Below are positions 44,141 through 52,391 of a stretch of 64,000 bases of DNA, piece by piece. Below the pieces are notes generated by a model. The model was not told where the DNA came from. It did not search any database and saw nothing but the letters and a program-made list of their open reading frames with translations. A program made the translations under genes and the position numbers. Position 1 is the first letter of the stretch. Each line of letters starts with the position of its first letter. Origin of the DNA: Paenibacillaceae bacterium (GTDB lineage Bacteria; Bacillota; Clostridia; Lachnospirales; Lachnospiraceae); assembly GCA_015057715.1 (NCBI GenBank), contig SVDS01000001.1:62001-126000 (forward strand), given 5' to 3'.

Positions 44141-45148
44141 TTAAAGTATCTGCTGCTCAATACCTTCACTGGCTGTTTGTGATAGCTCAAGTTCCTCATC
44201 CAGTTTAATCAGTGTTTCATTCAGTCCCTTCATGCTTACAGTAAGATGCTCAGGAGAAAGCAGGTCTTTTGGGGAAAATACGTATATTTCCTGCATTCGA
44301 ATAAAAGCAGCGGTCAGTTCTGTATCGATACCAACTGCTTGAAACAGGTTAAAATCCGAAAATGGTTTCTCTGCAAGATCACTACCAATCCGTTCTCTTT
44401 CTTCTCTGCGCTTATATGCAAGCATTGCCTTTAATTCATCTGGTGCGCCTAGTAAATTTTGTATTTTTTCCTGCTCCAGCATCGTAGCAAGATCATAAAG
44501 ATGCTTGGCAGTGTCGAATAACATTCGCCTCTGATAATAAAACTCTGCAGCTAATATTTTGTCTGCAAAAATTCTTTCCAGCTTAATGGTATTAATTGCA
44601 AATGGCTTGACCCCATAAACTGAATCCAGAATTTCCTGCTGATCAGGTGCAGCTTCCGAATAAATAAGCGGTGAAATCTCCAGCGGTTCAACTGGTTCAC
44701 TGATTGTAAAGGATGTCGCTTCAACCTTCACATATCCAAAGCGTTGAAGCTCATCCTGGACGTCAACTACAGTGATAGGGGTATATTCATATACGCTGGT
44801 TATACTGCCTCTTTGATTGCTTTCCCTTGCTTTATCGGATGTCCTGGAGAGTGTATGGTATCCATTAGCAGCTGTTTCCAGCCGTTTTTTTCCCTGACTT
44901 TTTGAACAGTCCTGTATTTCAACAGTCAAGTCAATATCTTCTGAAAAGCGCTTCATGCGTCCGATTGCCTTATATAAGGCGGTGCCTCCCTTAAAGTATG
45001 CCGGAAGCGTATCTTGTCTGGACGCTAATTCACGTAAGAGTAAGGTTAAATAATAATCTTTTTCTATGATGTCACTTCGAATGTCGGTTCTACGGCTAAT
45101 ATCAAAGATCAGTGCCTCAAAAGCATCTCTATCCTGATGTAACTTCAT
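44141..45148 (-). CDS. AbiEii/AbiGii-type nucleotidyltransferase toxin (module 2)
   Basis: 335 residues from ATG 45148 (MKLHQDRDAFEALIFDISRR), with TGGAGG five bases upstream; the frame to 45172 has no ribosome site. The nucleotidyltransferase core is AYFKGGTALYKAIGRMKRFSEDIDLTVEI (GG at 54-55, Asp71 and Asp73). The later FADKILAAEFYYQRRMLFDTAKHLYDLA block is typical of AbiGii-like toxins. It differs clearly from the module 1 toxin in length and sequence. The stop lies 110 bp before the terminator at 44008-44030. Confidence 0.9.
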   Translation of the reverse strand: MKLHQDRDAFEALIFDISRRTDIRSDIIEKDYYLTLLLRELASRQDTLPAYFKGGTALYKAIGRMKRFSEDIDLTVEIQDCSKSQGKKRLETAANGYHTLSRTSDKARESNQRGSITSVYEYTPITVVDVQDELQRFGYVKVEATSFTISEPVEPLEISPLIYSEAAPDQQEILDSVYGVKPFAINTIKLERIFADKILAAEFYYQRRMLFDTAKHLYDLATMLEQEKIQNLLGAPDELKAMLAYKRREERERIGSDLAEKPFSDFNLFQAVGIDTELTAAFIRMQEIYVFSPKDLLSPEHLTVSMKGLNETLIKLDEELELSQTASEGIEQQIL

Positions 45149-45797
45149 ATTCCACCTCCATAAATAAATCAATAAGAGGTATTAAAACTTTGGGGGAATA
45201 GTATTTACGCGCAGTAAACATAAGCATAAGGGTATCTAACTGCTGTTTTTTTGCATACTGGCGCAATAACTGTTCCGGGTTCTCTGCATCAATATGAGCA
45301 TTGGGCAGTTCACTTACCAAATCGATAAACTGTAGAAGTTTCCAGTTCTCATCCGTTACTGTTACAGCAGGCTTACATGTCACGATGCGGCAGCCTTCTG
45401 GCAGTTTTGCTCCATACCGGTTTGTAGTGATTTCAATATCACGTGGCAGCAAGGTTGAAAGACCCAGCCTGTTTAGTAAAGATGCTCCGCTTTCATATCC
45501 AATTCTTTTGTCATCCTGTATCTTCAGAGTTTTTATCACTATTTCATCTATGCTTGGCGTCACCTTTCCAAAAACGGTTTGCTTTATATGGCAATATACT
45601 CCTCTTTGTACTCTCTCAATTTCTCCTTTGTCAGCCATTCTTTTTAACTTTACATTGGTAAGGACTTTCGCTTTATCATATGGAAGTTCAAATTCTGCCG
45701 CCAGCTTTTTAGCAATATCCTCTGTTTGAATTACGCACTCATAGGGCATATTTTCTACAGCGTTGCTAATGTGTTCTCCATATCCAATTCGTTCCAC
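45129..45797 (-). CDS. AbiEi-like antitoxin, DUF6088 type (module 2)
   Basis: 222 residues. The N-terminal half has a winged helix (CVIQTEDIAKKLAAEFELPYDKAKVLTNVKLKRMADKGEIERVQRGVYCHIKQT), as in DUF6088/AbiEi proteins; a YESGASLLNRLGLSTLLPRDIEITTN block follows. It overlaps the toxin start by 20 bp. AGGAGGTG precedes the ATG at 45797. It heads the leftward operon that continues into the TrbL gene. Confidence 0.85.
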   Translation of the reverse strand: MERIGYGEHISNAVENMPYECVIQTEDIAKKLAAEFELPYDKAKVLTNVKLKRMADKGEIERVQRGVYCHIKQTVFGKVTPSIDEIVIKTLKIQDDKRIGYESGASLLNRLGLSTLLPRDIEITTNRYGAKLPEGCRIVTCKPAVTVTDENWKLLQFIDLVSELPNAHIDAENPEQLLRQYAKKQQLDTLMLMFTARKYYSPKVLIPLIDLFMEVEYEVTSG

Positions 45798-46247
45798 GTA
45801 TTCACCTCCTGTGTGATATTACAACTTCATTTTTCATCAATATTATGTACATTATAATATCACTTTATTCAATGAGAGTCAATTAGCATCTATTTACCTT
45901 CCTTCCATTTCATTAAATAAAAAAGCCCTCCGAGCGATTCGGAAAGCATGACTTGACATTTTATCTTTTCTGAGTTTACATGGTATTGGCGGGGTTTCCC
46001 CGACAATAAAAAACGTCATGGCAGGCTGATGTGCTGGAACACATCAAACCCTGCGCTAAGGTGAACTGAGCACCAGGCACAACCGCAAAGCGGCACCACG
46101 ACAAGAATATTATACTGCATCTGTCGGTGCGGCACAAGATGAAAAAATAAGCGTGTGCATGGGAAATGGGGTGTACTTACCCCCGCCTTTGCATGCGCTT
46201 TTATAATACGGGAAATTCCCGACCACATTATGAAAGGTCGGGATACT
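45798..46247. other. Hairpin-rich non-coding stretch between AbiE module 2 and cargo
   Basis: No gene is supported. From 45960 several hairpins follow: GGGG/CCCC with TTT loop (about 45992-46002), TGATGTG/CACATCA (46027-46046), CCGC/GCGG around AAA (about 46083-46093) and a long stem GCGtgTGCATG / GCATGCGC around a GGGGTgtacttACCCC core (about 46148-46200). The 45798-45870 part is AT-rich and should contain the promoter of the antitoxin gene. Confidence 0.5.
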
Positions 46248-46910
46248 ATGAATATTTTTGAACACAAATCCAGTTTTCTAGGAAGACAGGAGGTTGAATA
46301 CTCTGGAGACTCCCTCTTGTCACTGCTAAGGCTTGCCAAGCAAATCCGGCAGAGGCTTGGAACACAGGGATATTTGCTGGACTGCTACCTCTCCCTCTTT
46401 TTCGAGGGCGTCAACACAATACTTACCTATGAGGCTGCTAGCGATGGCTTTATGGGGTGCGGTGAATTCCAGAGCCTATGCCTTCATGTACTGGACGGCA
46501 CTGAGCCAGATAGCCCACACCCTCTTTACCATCCGATATTGGAAACATATGAAGCGCAGAGAAAAAAATTATCCTTTCAGGAAAATAACACACAATTGTA
46601 TATGCTTCTGGTTTTTCTTGAAGATGAGCTGCAAGCTTATGCAACTGAATGCTTTGTAAAAGAGCAAGTAGAAATTATAGAGGATGCGATTGATTTCTTC
46701 CGACTGAAGGAGTTATATAACCGAATTACTCAGATTGTAGGTGAGCCATTTATGGAAGAACTTAACATACGACTTAAAAAGCGGTTTCTGCTTGCACCGA
46801 TTGCAGTAGTGTTTGCACAAGGCTTTACCGATGAATTGCTTGACAGACTTATGTGCCGCGATCCGGAAACCAGCAGACTAATATTTCAGCTTATAATGGA
46901 TGTGCTGTAA
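46248..46910 (+). CDS. Unknown cargo protein on the opposite strand
   Basis: 220 residues from ATG 46248 (MNIFEHKSSFLGRQEVEYSGDSLLSLLRLAKQIRQRLGTQGYLLD). An upstream in-frame ATG (46155) crosses a hairpin and is not likely. It is mostly helical and acidic with no membrane segment and no motif I recognise (LYNRITQIVGEPFMEELNIRLKKRFLLAPIAVVF). It faces away from the transfer genes, like the other cargo. Confidence 0.6.
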   Translation: MNIFEHKSSFLGRQEVEYSGDSLLSLLRLAKQIRQRLGTQGYLLDCYLSLFFEGVNTILTYEAASDGFMGCGEFQSLCLHVLDGTEPDSPHPLYHPILETYEAQRKKLSFQENNTQLYMLLVFLEDELQAYATECFVKEQVEIIEDAIDFFRLKELYNRITQIVGEPFMEELNIRLKKRFLLAPIAVVFAQGFTDELLDRLMCRDPETSRLIFQLIMDVL

Positions 46911-47072
46911 CAATAATAAGCAACTGGAGAAGTATGAGCACAGGGAGTATAGTATTAACTCGCTGTGCTTTTCTGCCAATTCATAATGAGTTGCTTGTAT
47001 CCATTTCGTCTCCATAGTATTCAATTGTAGTAGGTAAATTAAATTCTTATGGATTTGATATTTTTGAAATAA

Positions 47073-47654
47073 TTAAAAGAACAACGAAGCTGCGCAGTAG
47101 ACCAACAGTAGTGCCATAACATCATTTGTGACTTTTGCATACTTTGAAAACATCAGCTTAAATACAGATCCGAACAGTGACCAGCAAAGAGTGAATGCAA
47201 ACCCAATAAACGCCAGCAACAGAGCAAAGAAGATTAACGCCCCCGGCATACCCTGATAAAACGGCAGGATGTATGCTTCCATTGACACGATGCAGTAAAT
47301 GTAAATTTTGGGATTCATAAATTGCAGCAGTAGCCCAGATAAAAAACCGCTGTGTGAGTGATCTTCCTTAATTTCGGAAGAACTTTTGAATGTTTTCCAT
47401 GCAAGCCACAGCATATACATCGCACCTATAATCAGCATCGGCATTTTTATCTTCGGTATAAATGCGGACAATGCATTGCAGAAAACTGTACCGATCAGCA
47501 TAACCAAAGAGAATCCTGCCCATATGCCCAGATTAAACGGAAGAGATCTCTTAAAGCCGAGACGTCCGGCATTTGACATCGACATAATATTATTTGGTCC
47601 CGGTGTAGCGGCGGTAATGACTGCATAAGTTAAAAAGTTTATCCAACTAAACAT
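47073..47654 (-). CDS. LysE/RhtB-family amino-acid exporter
   Basis: 193 residues with about six helices. The signature TPGPNNIMSMSNAGRLGFKRSLPFNLGIWAGFSLVML is the LysE/RhtB opening. The rest follows the family to a short C-terminus. GGAGG lies seven bases before the ATG at 47654. It is divergent from an XRE-cupin regulator, a well-known gene pair in which the regulator controls the exporter. Likely exports an amino acid or analogue. Confidence 0.92.
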   Translation of the reverse strand: MFSWINFLTYAVITAATPGPNNIMSMSNAGRLGFKRSLPFNLGIWAGFSLVMLIGTVFCNALSAFIPKIKMPMLIIGAMYMLWLAWKTFKSSSEIKEDHSHSGFLSGLLLQFMNPKIYIYCIVSMEAYILPFYQGMPGALIFFALLLAFIGFAFTLCWSLFGSVFKLMFSKYAKVTNDVMALLLVYCAASLFF

Positions 47655-47699
47655 GGTACTTGCCTCCTTTAAGCAAAGGTGATATAATGAACTAACAGT

Positions 47700-47711
47700 A
47701 CAATATATTGT
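47700..47711. promoter_or_regulatory. Palindrome in the LysE / XRE-cupin divergent promoter
   Basis: The exact 12-bp palindrome ACAATATATTGT lies 46 bp upstream of the exporter start and 57 bp before the regulator start. A related half (TATATTGTC) appears at 47741-47749. It is a likely operator for the regulator. Confidence 0.5.
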
Positions 47712-47767
47712 TTTCTTGTATATAGTATCATGAGTCCATTATATTGTCAACAAGGAGGGGGTGTATT

Positions 47768-48316
47768 TTGAATATCAATTCAGCAGTTTCTCAAAATATT
47801 AAGCAAATTCGGGAAGCAAAGAAGCTTACCTTGGATGCCGCAGCTAATGTGACTGGGGTTTCACGCAGTATGCTGGCGCAAATTGAAAAAGGAGATGCCA
47901 ACCCGACAATATCTGTTCTGTGGAAGATAGCCAACGGCTATAAGGTTTCTTTCACTTCGCTCATCGAGCAAGCTCCCGAAGCTGCAACAGTGCTTTCTGC
48001 CGATACTATCCAACCAATCGTTGAGGATGAGGGTAAATACATAAACTACCCTTCCTTTGCCTTCGATGAGCAACGGGGCTTTGAAACCTACCGTATTGTG
48101 ATAGCTGTTGGTGGCAGTTTGAAGGCAGAGCCGCATTTATCCGGTACTGAGGAGTATATTACTGTGTTTTCTGGTAAGGTAGAAATTGTAGCGGCGGAGC
48201 AAACTTTCGTCCTCAGTAAAGGTGACTCCATCCACTTTCTGGCTGATGTGTTTCACTCGTATCGAAACATAGGTTCAGATGAAGCACAACTTAGTATGCT
48301 ACTGTATTATTCTTAA
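47768..48316 (+). CDS. XRE-cupin transcriptional regulator
   Basis: 182 residues starting at a TTG codon at 47768, with AAGGAGGGG seven bases upstream; the longer ATG-like frame from 47744 starts before the ribosome site and is not used. The N-terminal HTH (SQNIKQIREAKKLTLDAAANVTGVSRSMLAQIEKGDANPTISVLWKIANGYKVS) is XRE-type, and the C-terminal half is a cupin barrel (HLSGTEEYITVFSGKVEIVAAEQTFVLSKGDSIHFLADVFHSYRN). It probably represses the divergent exporter gene until its ligand binds. Confidence 0.93.
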   Translation: MNINSAVSQNIKQIREAKKLTLDAAANVTGVSRSMLAQIEKGDANPTISVLWKIANGYKVSFTSLIEQAPEAATVLSADTIQPIVEDEGKYINYPSFAFDEQRGFETYRIVIAVGGSLKAEPHLSGTEEYITVFSGKVEIVAAEQTFVLSKGDSIHFLADVFHSYRNIGSDEAQLSMLLYYS

Positions 48317-48420
48317 TGACAAACATTTGGACAATTCCCAATTTGCCGGTGAGATTATGAGCATTACGCGTGATTTTTGAAAATAATACTACCAGATAAA
48401 ATATAACTAATTATGGTAAT

Positions 48421-48453
48421 AAGGCACAACACCTTTCCTTGGTGCTGTGCCTT
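48421..48453 (-). terminator. Hairpin at the end of the Tad/pilin operon
   Basis: A 13-bp stem (AAGGCACAACACC / GGTGCTGTGCCTT, one wobble) lies right after the stop of the leftward 48459 gene and after the rightward XRE-cupin gene. T-runs are poor on both sides, so efficiency is uncertain. Confidence 0.6.
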
Positions 48454-48458
48454 TCACA

Positions 48459-48797
48459 TTATAATCCGAGTATCGTCCAGATATATATAGGACAAATTAA
48501 AGTAAAAACAAGGCAAGCAAAAAGAATAGCAGGCGCAGCAAATTCAAACTGACCATGCTTACGATAATCAAAATATGCAGTCCCAAGTTTAGCAAAAAAG
48601 CAGACTGCCAAAATTAAGTCAATAGCCGGAAATACAACCTTGTTAACAACAGTCTTTATTTGGCTGGACGCATCATTCCACGTGCTCTCAACGGCTCCAG
48701 CAACATCACCGCTTCCAGCAGCGAGTGCAGTCATTCCAAACAGGGAAATCAACAACAATACTATATTAAGGATTACAAGGATACGTTTTAGTTTCAT
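48459..48797 (-). CDS. DUF3852-type small membrane protein, VirB2/TrbC-like pilin candidate
   Basis: 112 residues. A cleavable signal (ILVILNIVLLLISLFGMTALAAG) is followed by a mature part with two hydrophobic helices (FPAIDLILAVCFFAKLGTAYF and FAAPAILFACLVFTLICPIYIW). This is the layout of DUF3852 and TrbC/VirB2-type pilins, but it lacks a sequence match I can be sure of. It lies last in the leftward Tad operon. AGGTGC-type ribosome site is present before the ATG. Confidence 0.7.
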   Translation of the reverse strand: MKLKRILVILNIVLLLISLFGMTALAAGSGDVAGAVESTWNDASSQIKTVVNKVVFPAIDLILAVCFFAKLGTAYFDYRKHGQFEFAAPAILFACLVFTLICPIYIWTILGL

Positions 48798-48867
48798 TGA
48801 AATTGCACCTCTTTCTTTAATTTTAAATAGACCACCAAGTTAACAGTGCACTCTTTCCTTCTGATAA

Positions 48868-50565
48868 TCAGGGAATTACAGGAGCGATATGCCAATCGTC
48901 CCAAAGGCTTCCTTGAATATACACCGAATCAGTTAGATTCATGGATAGCATACCATCTGGTGTCCAGCAATCGAATAGCCAGGTATACGGGGTATAGCTG
49001 CCATTCGGCATCCATATGGGTGTAAAATGCGTCCGTCGTTTATAAGTTGAAAATTTGTTAATCGGGAATTCAAACTTTGCATTATATCCTGACTGAGTCT
49101 GATCCAGCTTCCTCCAGTAGGTTTGGTATTGAAATTCCGGAAAGTAAGTCAAGGCCGTCTGTGCATTCGTCACAGCTGATGATTGATTGGTACTGACATG
49201 AGCAGTTGTCACTTGATTGATTCCGTATCCACTTTTTAAATCTTTGTCTGAAGCAGTTGGGTCTTTTTCATCCGGAGTGATACTCATAGAGGCCGAAAGA
49301 CTTGCACTGTATGCATTCCAGTCAAACTCCCACCAGCCCTCATCTTCCCAATATCCATCGTCATCGTCGTCATCTCCGTCATGCCACACCCAATTCTCCT
49401 GCCACCATGGGTGCCAGATTCCCCATGACGCCGAGGTCTTCTGCACATTATTTGGTATAGATGAGGCGGTGTATGAGTCGTTACGATCATCCGCCAGTGG
49501 ATTAGGAGGGTCGTTTCCTAACAGGTCTACTATCTTTGCATTAATTGTCCCCTTATTGACCACACCTCCTCCTGTCGCAGATACACGTATAATCATGGTC
49601 TGCGGAGTAGAAGGTGTTGTCCACCTTACCCAAACCAACTGACTATCCCCCTCCGGATAATACACACCACTTACTGTATAAGTCTGACTCCCAATGGTAA
49701 ATTTAACTTTTACAGGATTATCTGGGTCAGCTTGCCCACCGCTAACTGTTACTGAGGTAATGACCTCTGTGTTGATTCTATATTTGTAATCATAGTCCGC
49801 AGCTTCTGGCGGTAAATCCGTCTCTTTAAATCGAACAATCCCCAAGCCCAAGCCTGTTTTTATTTCCTGATTAGATCGAATACCTGTTTTTGGTCCACTC
49901 CATGCTGGATACCCCAAATCTTCCGCCTCCAAAAACATGGAAAGAGGTAAGTTTTGAAAAGCAGACGTTGGAAGCACAGCACGTACCGCTCCGCTTGTTA
50001 ATTCATCATACATGGCTGCTTCTGTTGCCGTCATTGCCATATATAATCCCTGGAATTTAACATATATAATTGGTTCCAGCAACAGCTTATACCTTTCACC
50101 AATCAATACATCAAAATCCATTCCTGTCTGATTTGCGATGCTTCGTATGACCTGTTCATCTGTGAAATAACTTTTTATCGCCTCAATGCTAGCTACTCCA
50201 AGGCTTTTCGAGCTAATAATTCTCGGAAGAGACTGACTTGGGTTCACGAACTGATATGCTCCTTTATCCAAAGCAAGAATAGCTCCTTCCGAATAAGAAA
50301 TCTTGCAAACCTTTTCAAATGAACATGAAATATTGCTTAATCTCTTATTTGTAAGATCAATGGGTATCGTGACCGGTTTTCGACTCTCAGCTTCCACCAC
50401 AGTTACCCGAACCCCTTCCATTCCCGGAGTCCAACTGTTTTGTGAGGTTCCCTGTCCCATGCTTCCTCCACCATTGTCAATGTTTCCATCGCCGATTGCA
50501 TAGGTTGTTACTGGAAATAAGGTCACCATGAGAATCAGAAGAATCAGATAAAAAATACCTCTCAT
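48868..50565 (-). CDS. Secreted Trp-rich surface protein, unknown
   Basis: 565 residues from ATG 50565 (MRGIFYLILLILMVTLFPVTTYAIG), with AAGGGAG upstream; five residues shorter than the longest frame. It has a signal peptide and no C-terminal anchor or sorting motif. A stretch near residue 410 is very rich in Trp, Asp and Gly (WHPWWQENWVWHDGDDDDD), like a metal-binding or carbohydrate-binding patch, and the C-terminus has YTPYTWLFDCWTPDGMLSM. It is in the Tad operon after the pseudopilins, so a pilus-tip or adhesin role is possible; no family is known to me. Confidence 0.65.
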   Translation of the reverse strand: MRGIFYLILLILMVTLFPVTTYAIGDGNIDNGGGSMGQGTSQNSWTPGMEGVRVTVVEAESRKPVTIPIDLTNKRLSNISCSFEKVCKISYSEGAILALDKGAYQFVNPSQSLPRIISSKSLGVASIEAIKSYFTDEQVIRSIANQTGMDFDVLIGERYKLLLEPIIYVKFQGLYMAMTATEAAMYDELTSGAVRAVLPTSAFQNLPLSMFLEAEDLGYPAWSGPKTGIRSNQEIKTGLGLGIVRFKETDLPPEAADYDYKYRINTEVITSVTVSGGQADPDNPVKVKFTIGSQTYTVSGVYYPEGDSQLVWVRWTTPSTPQTMIIRVSATGGGVVNKGTINAKIVDLLGNDPPNPLADDRNDSYTASSIPNNVQKTSASWGIWHPWWQENWVWHDGDDDDDDGYWEDEGWWEFDWNAYSASLSASMSITPDEKDPTASDKDLKSGYGINQVTTAHVSTNQSSAVTNAQTALTYFPEFQYQTYWRKLDQTQSGYNAKFEFPINKFSTYKRRTHFTPIWMPNGSYTPYTWLFDCWTPDGMLSMNLTDSVYIQGSLWDDWHIAPVIP

Positions 50566-50580
50566 ACTGCTCCCTTCCAC

Positions 50581-50616
50581 AAAAAAGCACCACCCATAAA
50601 TCTGAGGTGATGCATT
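50581..50616 (-). terminator. Intrinsic terminator inside the pilus operon
   Basis: On the minus strand GCATCACC / GGTGGTGC (one wobble) is followed by TTTTTT, and the next gene's ribosome site AAGGGAG comes directly after. It should lower expression of the 48868-50565 gene and the pilin gene that follows. Confidence 0.7.
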
Positions 50617-50634
50617 TTCTGATAATTATTACAT

Positions 50635-51219
50635 TTAATCCATTGAACCAATTTTATTCCCATTTTCAAACATATCTTCAGCGGTCGTTCCAGATACGCT
50701 ACCACCTTTATCTTCTACCCAACCAAAACCGGGAACATAAATTTCCCCATCATGATTATCTTCTGATTCTGACGATGATATTTGTGTAGGTGCAGTCGTT
50801 GATTGGACCTCGCTCTCTTTCGTCTGAACCGCAGTAGTTACTTTTTCTCCGCTTGGTGTTTTAGTCGGATCTTTTTTCGCTTCTTCTAAAGGTTCGGCGA
50901 GTTTTGTTACCTCTGGCTGAATACTTTGCTCGTTACCTCTTGAATCTCCGGTATCCATATTCTGTATCTCCGCTTCTGTGGAAGTAGGCTGAACGCTTAC
51001 TTCTTGCGTAGTAATCGCAGTTGTCGTTTCCTCTCCCGTGACACTAAGTGTTGAAATGGGCGAAGAATCTGTAGTTGTTATCAACGCAGCGGTAGTTGCC
51101 TCTGCTTCAACAAGTGTCTCCGTCTTAAAGCGGGAAACAATTGCAATTACTAGGATGATACACATAAAACTGATTCCTGTGACAATACCCCATTTCTTTT
51201 TCCTGTCAGATAGTTTCAT
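50635..51219 (-). CDS. Single-pass membrane protein with Thr/Ser/Glu-rich extracellular tail
   Basis: 194 residues. One helix near the N-terminus (WGIVTGISFMCIILVIAIVS) is followed by about 150 residues rich in Thr, Ser, Glu and Gln (TTTAITTQEVSVQPTSTEAEI; TTAVQTKESEVQSTTAPTQI), and a final conserved-looking VPGFGWVEDKGGS segment. The tail looks like a spacer through the cell wall. It lies between the TadE-like genes and the Trp-rich secreted protein. AGGGGGAG precedes the ATG. Confidence 0.7.
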   Translation of the reverse strand: MKLSDRKKKWGIVTGISFMCIILVIAIVSRFKTETLVEAEATTAALITTTDSSPISTLSVTGEETTTAITTQEVSVQPTSTEAEIQNMDTGDSRGNEQSIQPEVTKLAEPLEEAKKDPTKTPSGEKVTTAVQTKESEVQSTTAPTQISSSESEDNHDGEIYVPGFGWVEDKGGSVSGTTAEDMFENGNKIGSMD

Positions 51220-51315
51220 TCAAATCTCCCCCTTTTTCAGTATAAGTTTCTCCTTTATTCAGTTACACACATTACCACAGATACTTTCGCAAGTCTATGA
51301 TACATATGTGAGAAC

Positions 51316-51867
51316 TTAAAATAAAGGCATATATTTAGCCATAACCTTCAGAGTTATTGTCATAGGCGGGAGGAAGTTTCCTCCAAAAGATACCGGAACT
51401 TCCAACCGAATTGTCGTATCAACCAAAAGACCATTGGAATTGTCAGTAATTGCAGGCGCAAACGGCATGTTATCTAAACTGACAGATAGAGCTGACAATC
51501 GGAACTCGGCTGTGCTCCCGGCATATTTCACATGATATCCCTTATCCTGTCTTAATCCAAGCACTTGATCCAAACGACTGTAAATATCACCATAATCCAG
51601 ACTTTCCTCAAAATCATCCGCAAACGGCTGGTATGCTCCCGAGTATCCTTCCCTTACACCGTGATATACGTCATCATAGCTGTCATTTACAGTCGAAATC
51701 ACAGCGGACTGTACTGCATCACGAACACCTTGGGCGACAATCATCAATCGGAGCCCCTCCGAAATAACACACAGAAGTAGTAAAAGGGCAAGTGCTGTTG
51801 CAACGGTAAGAGGAAAAGACGAACCTTTCTTACTTTTTAGTATATCACTGACTTTAACAGTTGTCAC
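51316..51867 (-). CDS. TadE-like pseudopilin
   Basis: 183 residues from a GTG at 51865-51867, which overlaps the stop of the upstream gene as GTGA and has GAGGTG eight bases upstream; a TTG two codons earlier is possible. KKGSSFPLTVATALALLLLLCVISEGLRL is a type-IV-pilin-like helix behind KKG, as in TadE/TadF pseudopilins. A long extracellular region follows (VSLDNMPFAPAITDNSNGLLVDTTIRLEVP). Its place after tadC and the other TadE-like gene supports a pilus role. Confidence 0.75.
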   Translation of the reverse strand: MTTVKVSDILKSKKGSSFPLTVATALALLLLLCVISEGLRLMIVAQGVRDAVQSAVISTVNDSYDDVYHGVREGYSGAYQPFADDFEESLDYGDIYSRLDQVLGLRQDKGYHVKYAGSTAEFRLSALSVSLDNMPFAPAITDNSNGLLVDTTIRLEVPVSFGGNFLPPMTITLKVMAKYMPLF

Positions 51868-52382
51868 TTCCAATACACCTCACTTTTACCGGATGCCTTA
51901 GCTGCCAGAGTAATGGGAAAACTGCCGAAACCTCCGAAAATCCCGATATCTGTCTGCATGGTTAAAGTTACCGTAAACTCTTCGTTCAGCTGAATTTCTC
52001 CAGTCTGAGACCATGAGATATCCGGTTTAAGACCTGTCTGTTCCGTTAATATCTGTGCCCTACGGGTGGTTTCCGTCCCAACACCGCCTGCTACTTCAGC
52101 TTCTCGGCAAAGCTCACTGGCATAGATATCCAGCTTATTTTTGGAGATAAATACCGGCAGGACGCTGATCCCTACGGCAATCACCAACATGACACACAAA
52201 GCCAGTACCGCCACATCCACGTATCCCTCTCCACACTGTGAACGCAGGAGTTTTAGTATAGATGTACCACCTCGTCTAAGTTTTAAAACATAGCGTCCCA
52301 CATCTCTCCCACTCTCTAAACGTGATACACCAAAGCACATACTCCCACAATCCTTTTTCTGTCTCTTCTCATCTCTAACCAT
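51864..52382 (-). CDS. DUF4320-like TadE-type pseudopilin
   Basis: 172 residues. Behind a basic N-terminal part, SQCGEGYVDVAVLALCVMLVIAVGISVLPVFI combines a prepilin-peptidase-type GxxxxE-like site with a hydrophobic helix, and the rest is extracellular (TDIGIFGGFGSFPITLAAKASGKSEVYWK). The SQxGEG-aromatic-VD motif recurs in the pilin at 57709-57999. AGGAGG precedes the ATG. Confidence 0.78.
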   Translation of the reverse strand: MVRDEKRQKKDCGSMCFGVSRLESGRDVGRYVLKLRRGGTSILKLLRSQCGEGYVDVAVLALCVMLVIAVGISVLPVFISKNKLDIYASELCREAEVAGGVGTETTRRAQILTEQTGLKPDISWSQTGEIQLNEEFTVTLTMQTDIGIFGGFGSFPITLAAKASGKSEVYWK

Positions 52383-52391
52383 AAATTCCTC

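Noticed and set aside
46016..46339. 107-codon leftward frame over the hairpin region
   Set aside because: No ribosome site, crosses several hairpins and the start of the opposite-strand gene at 46248; the text has no protein-like pattern.
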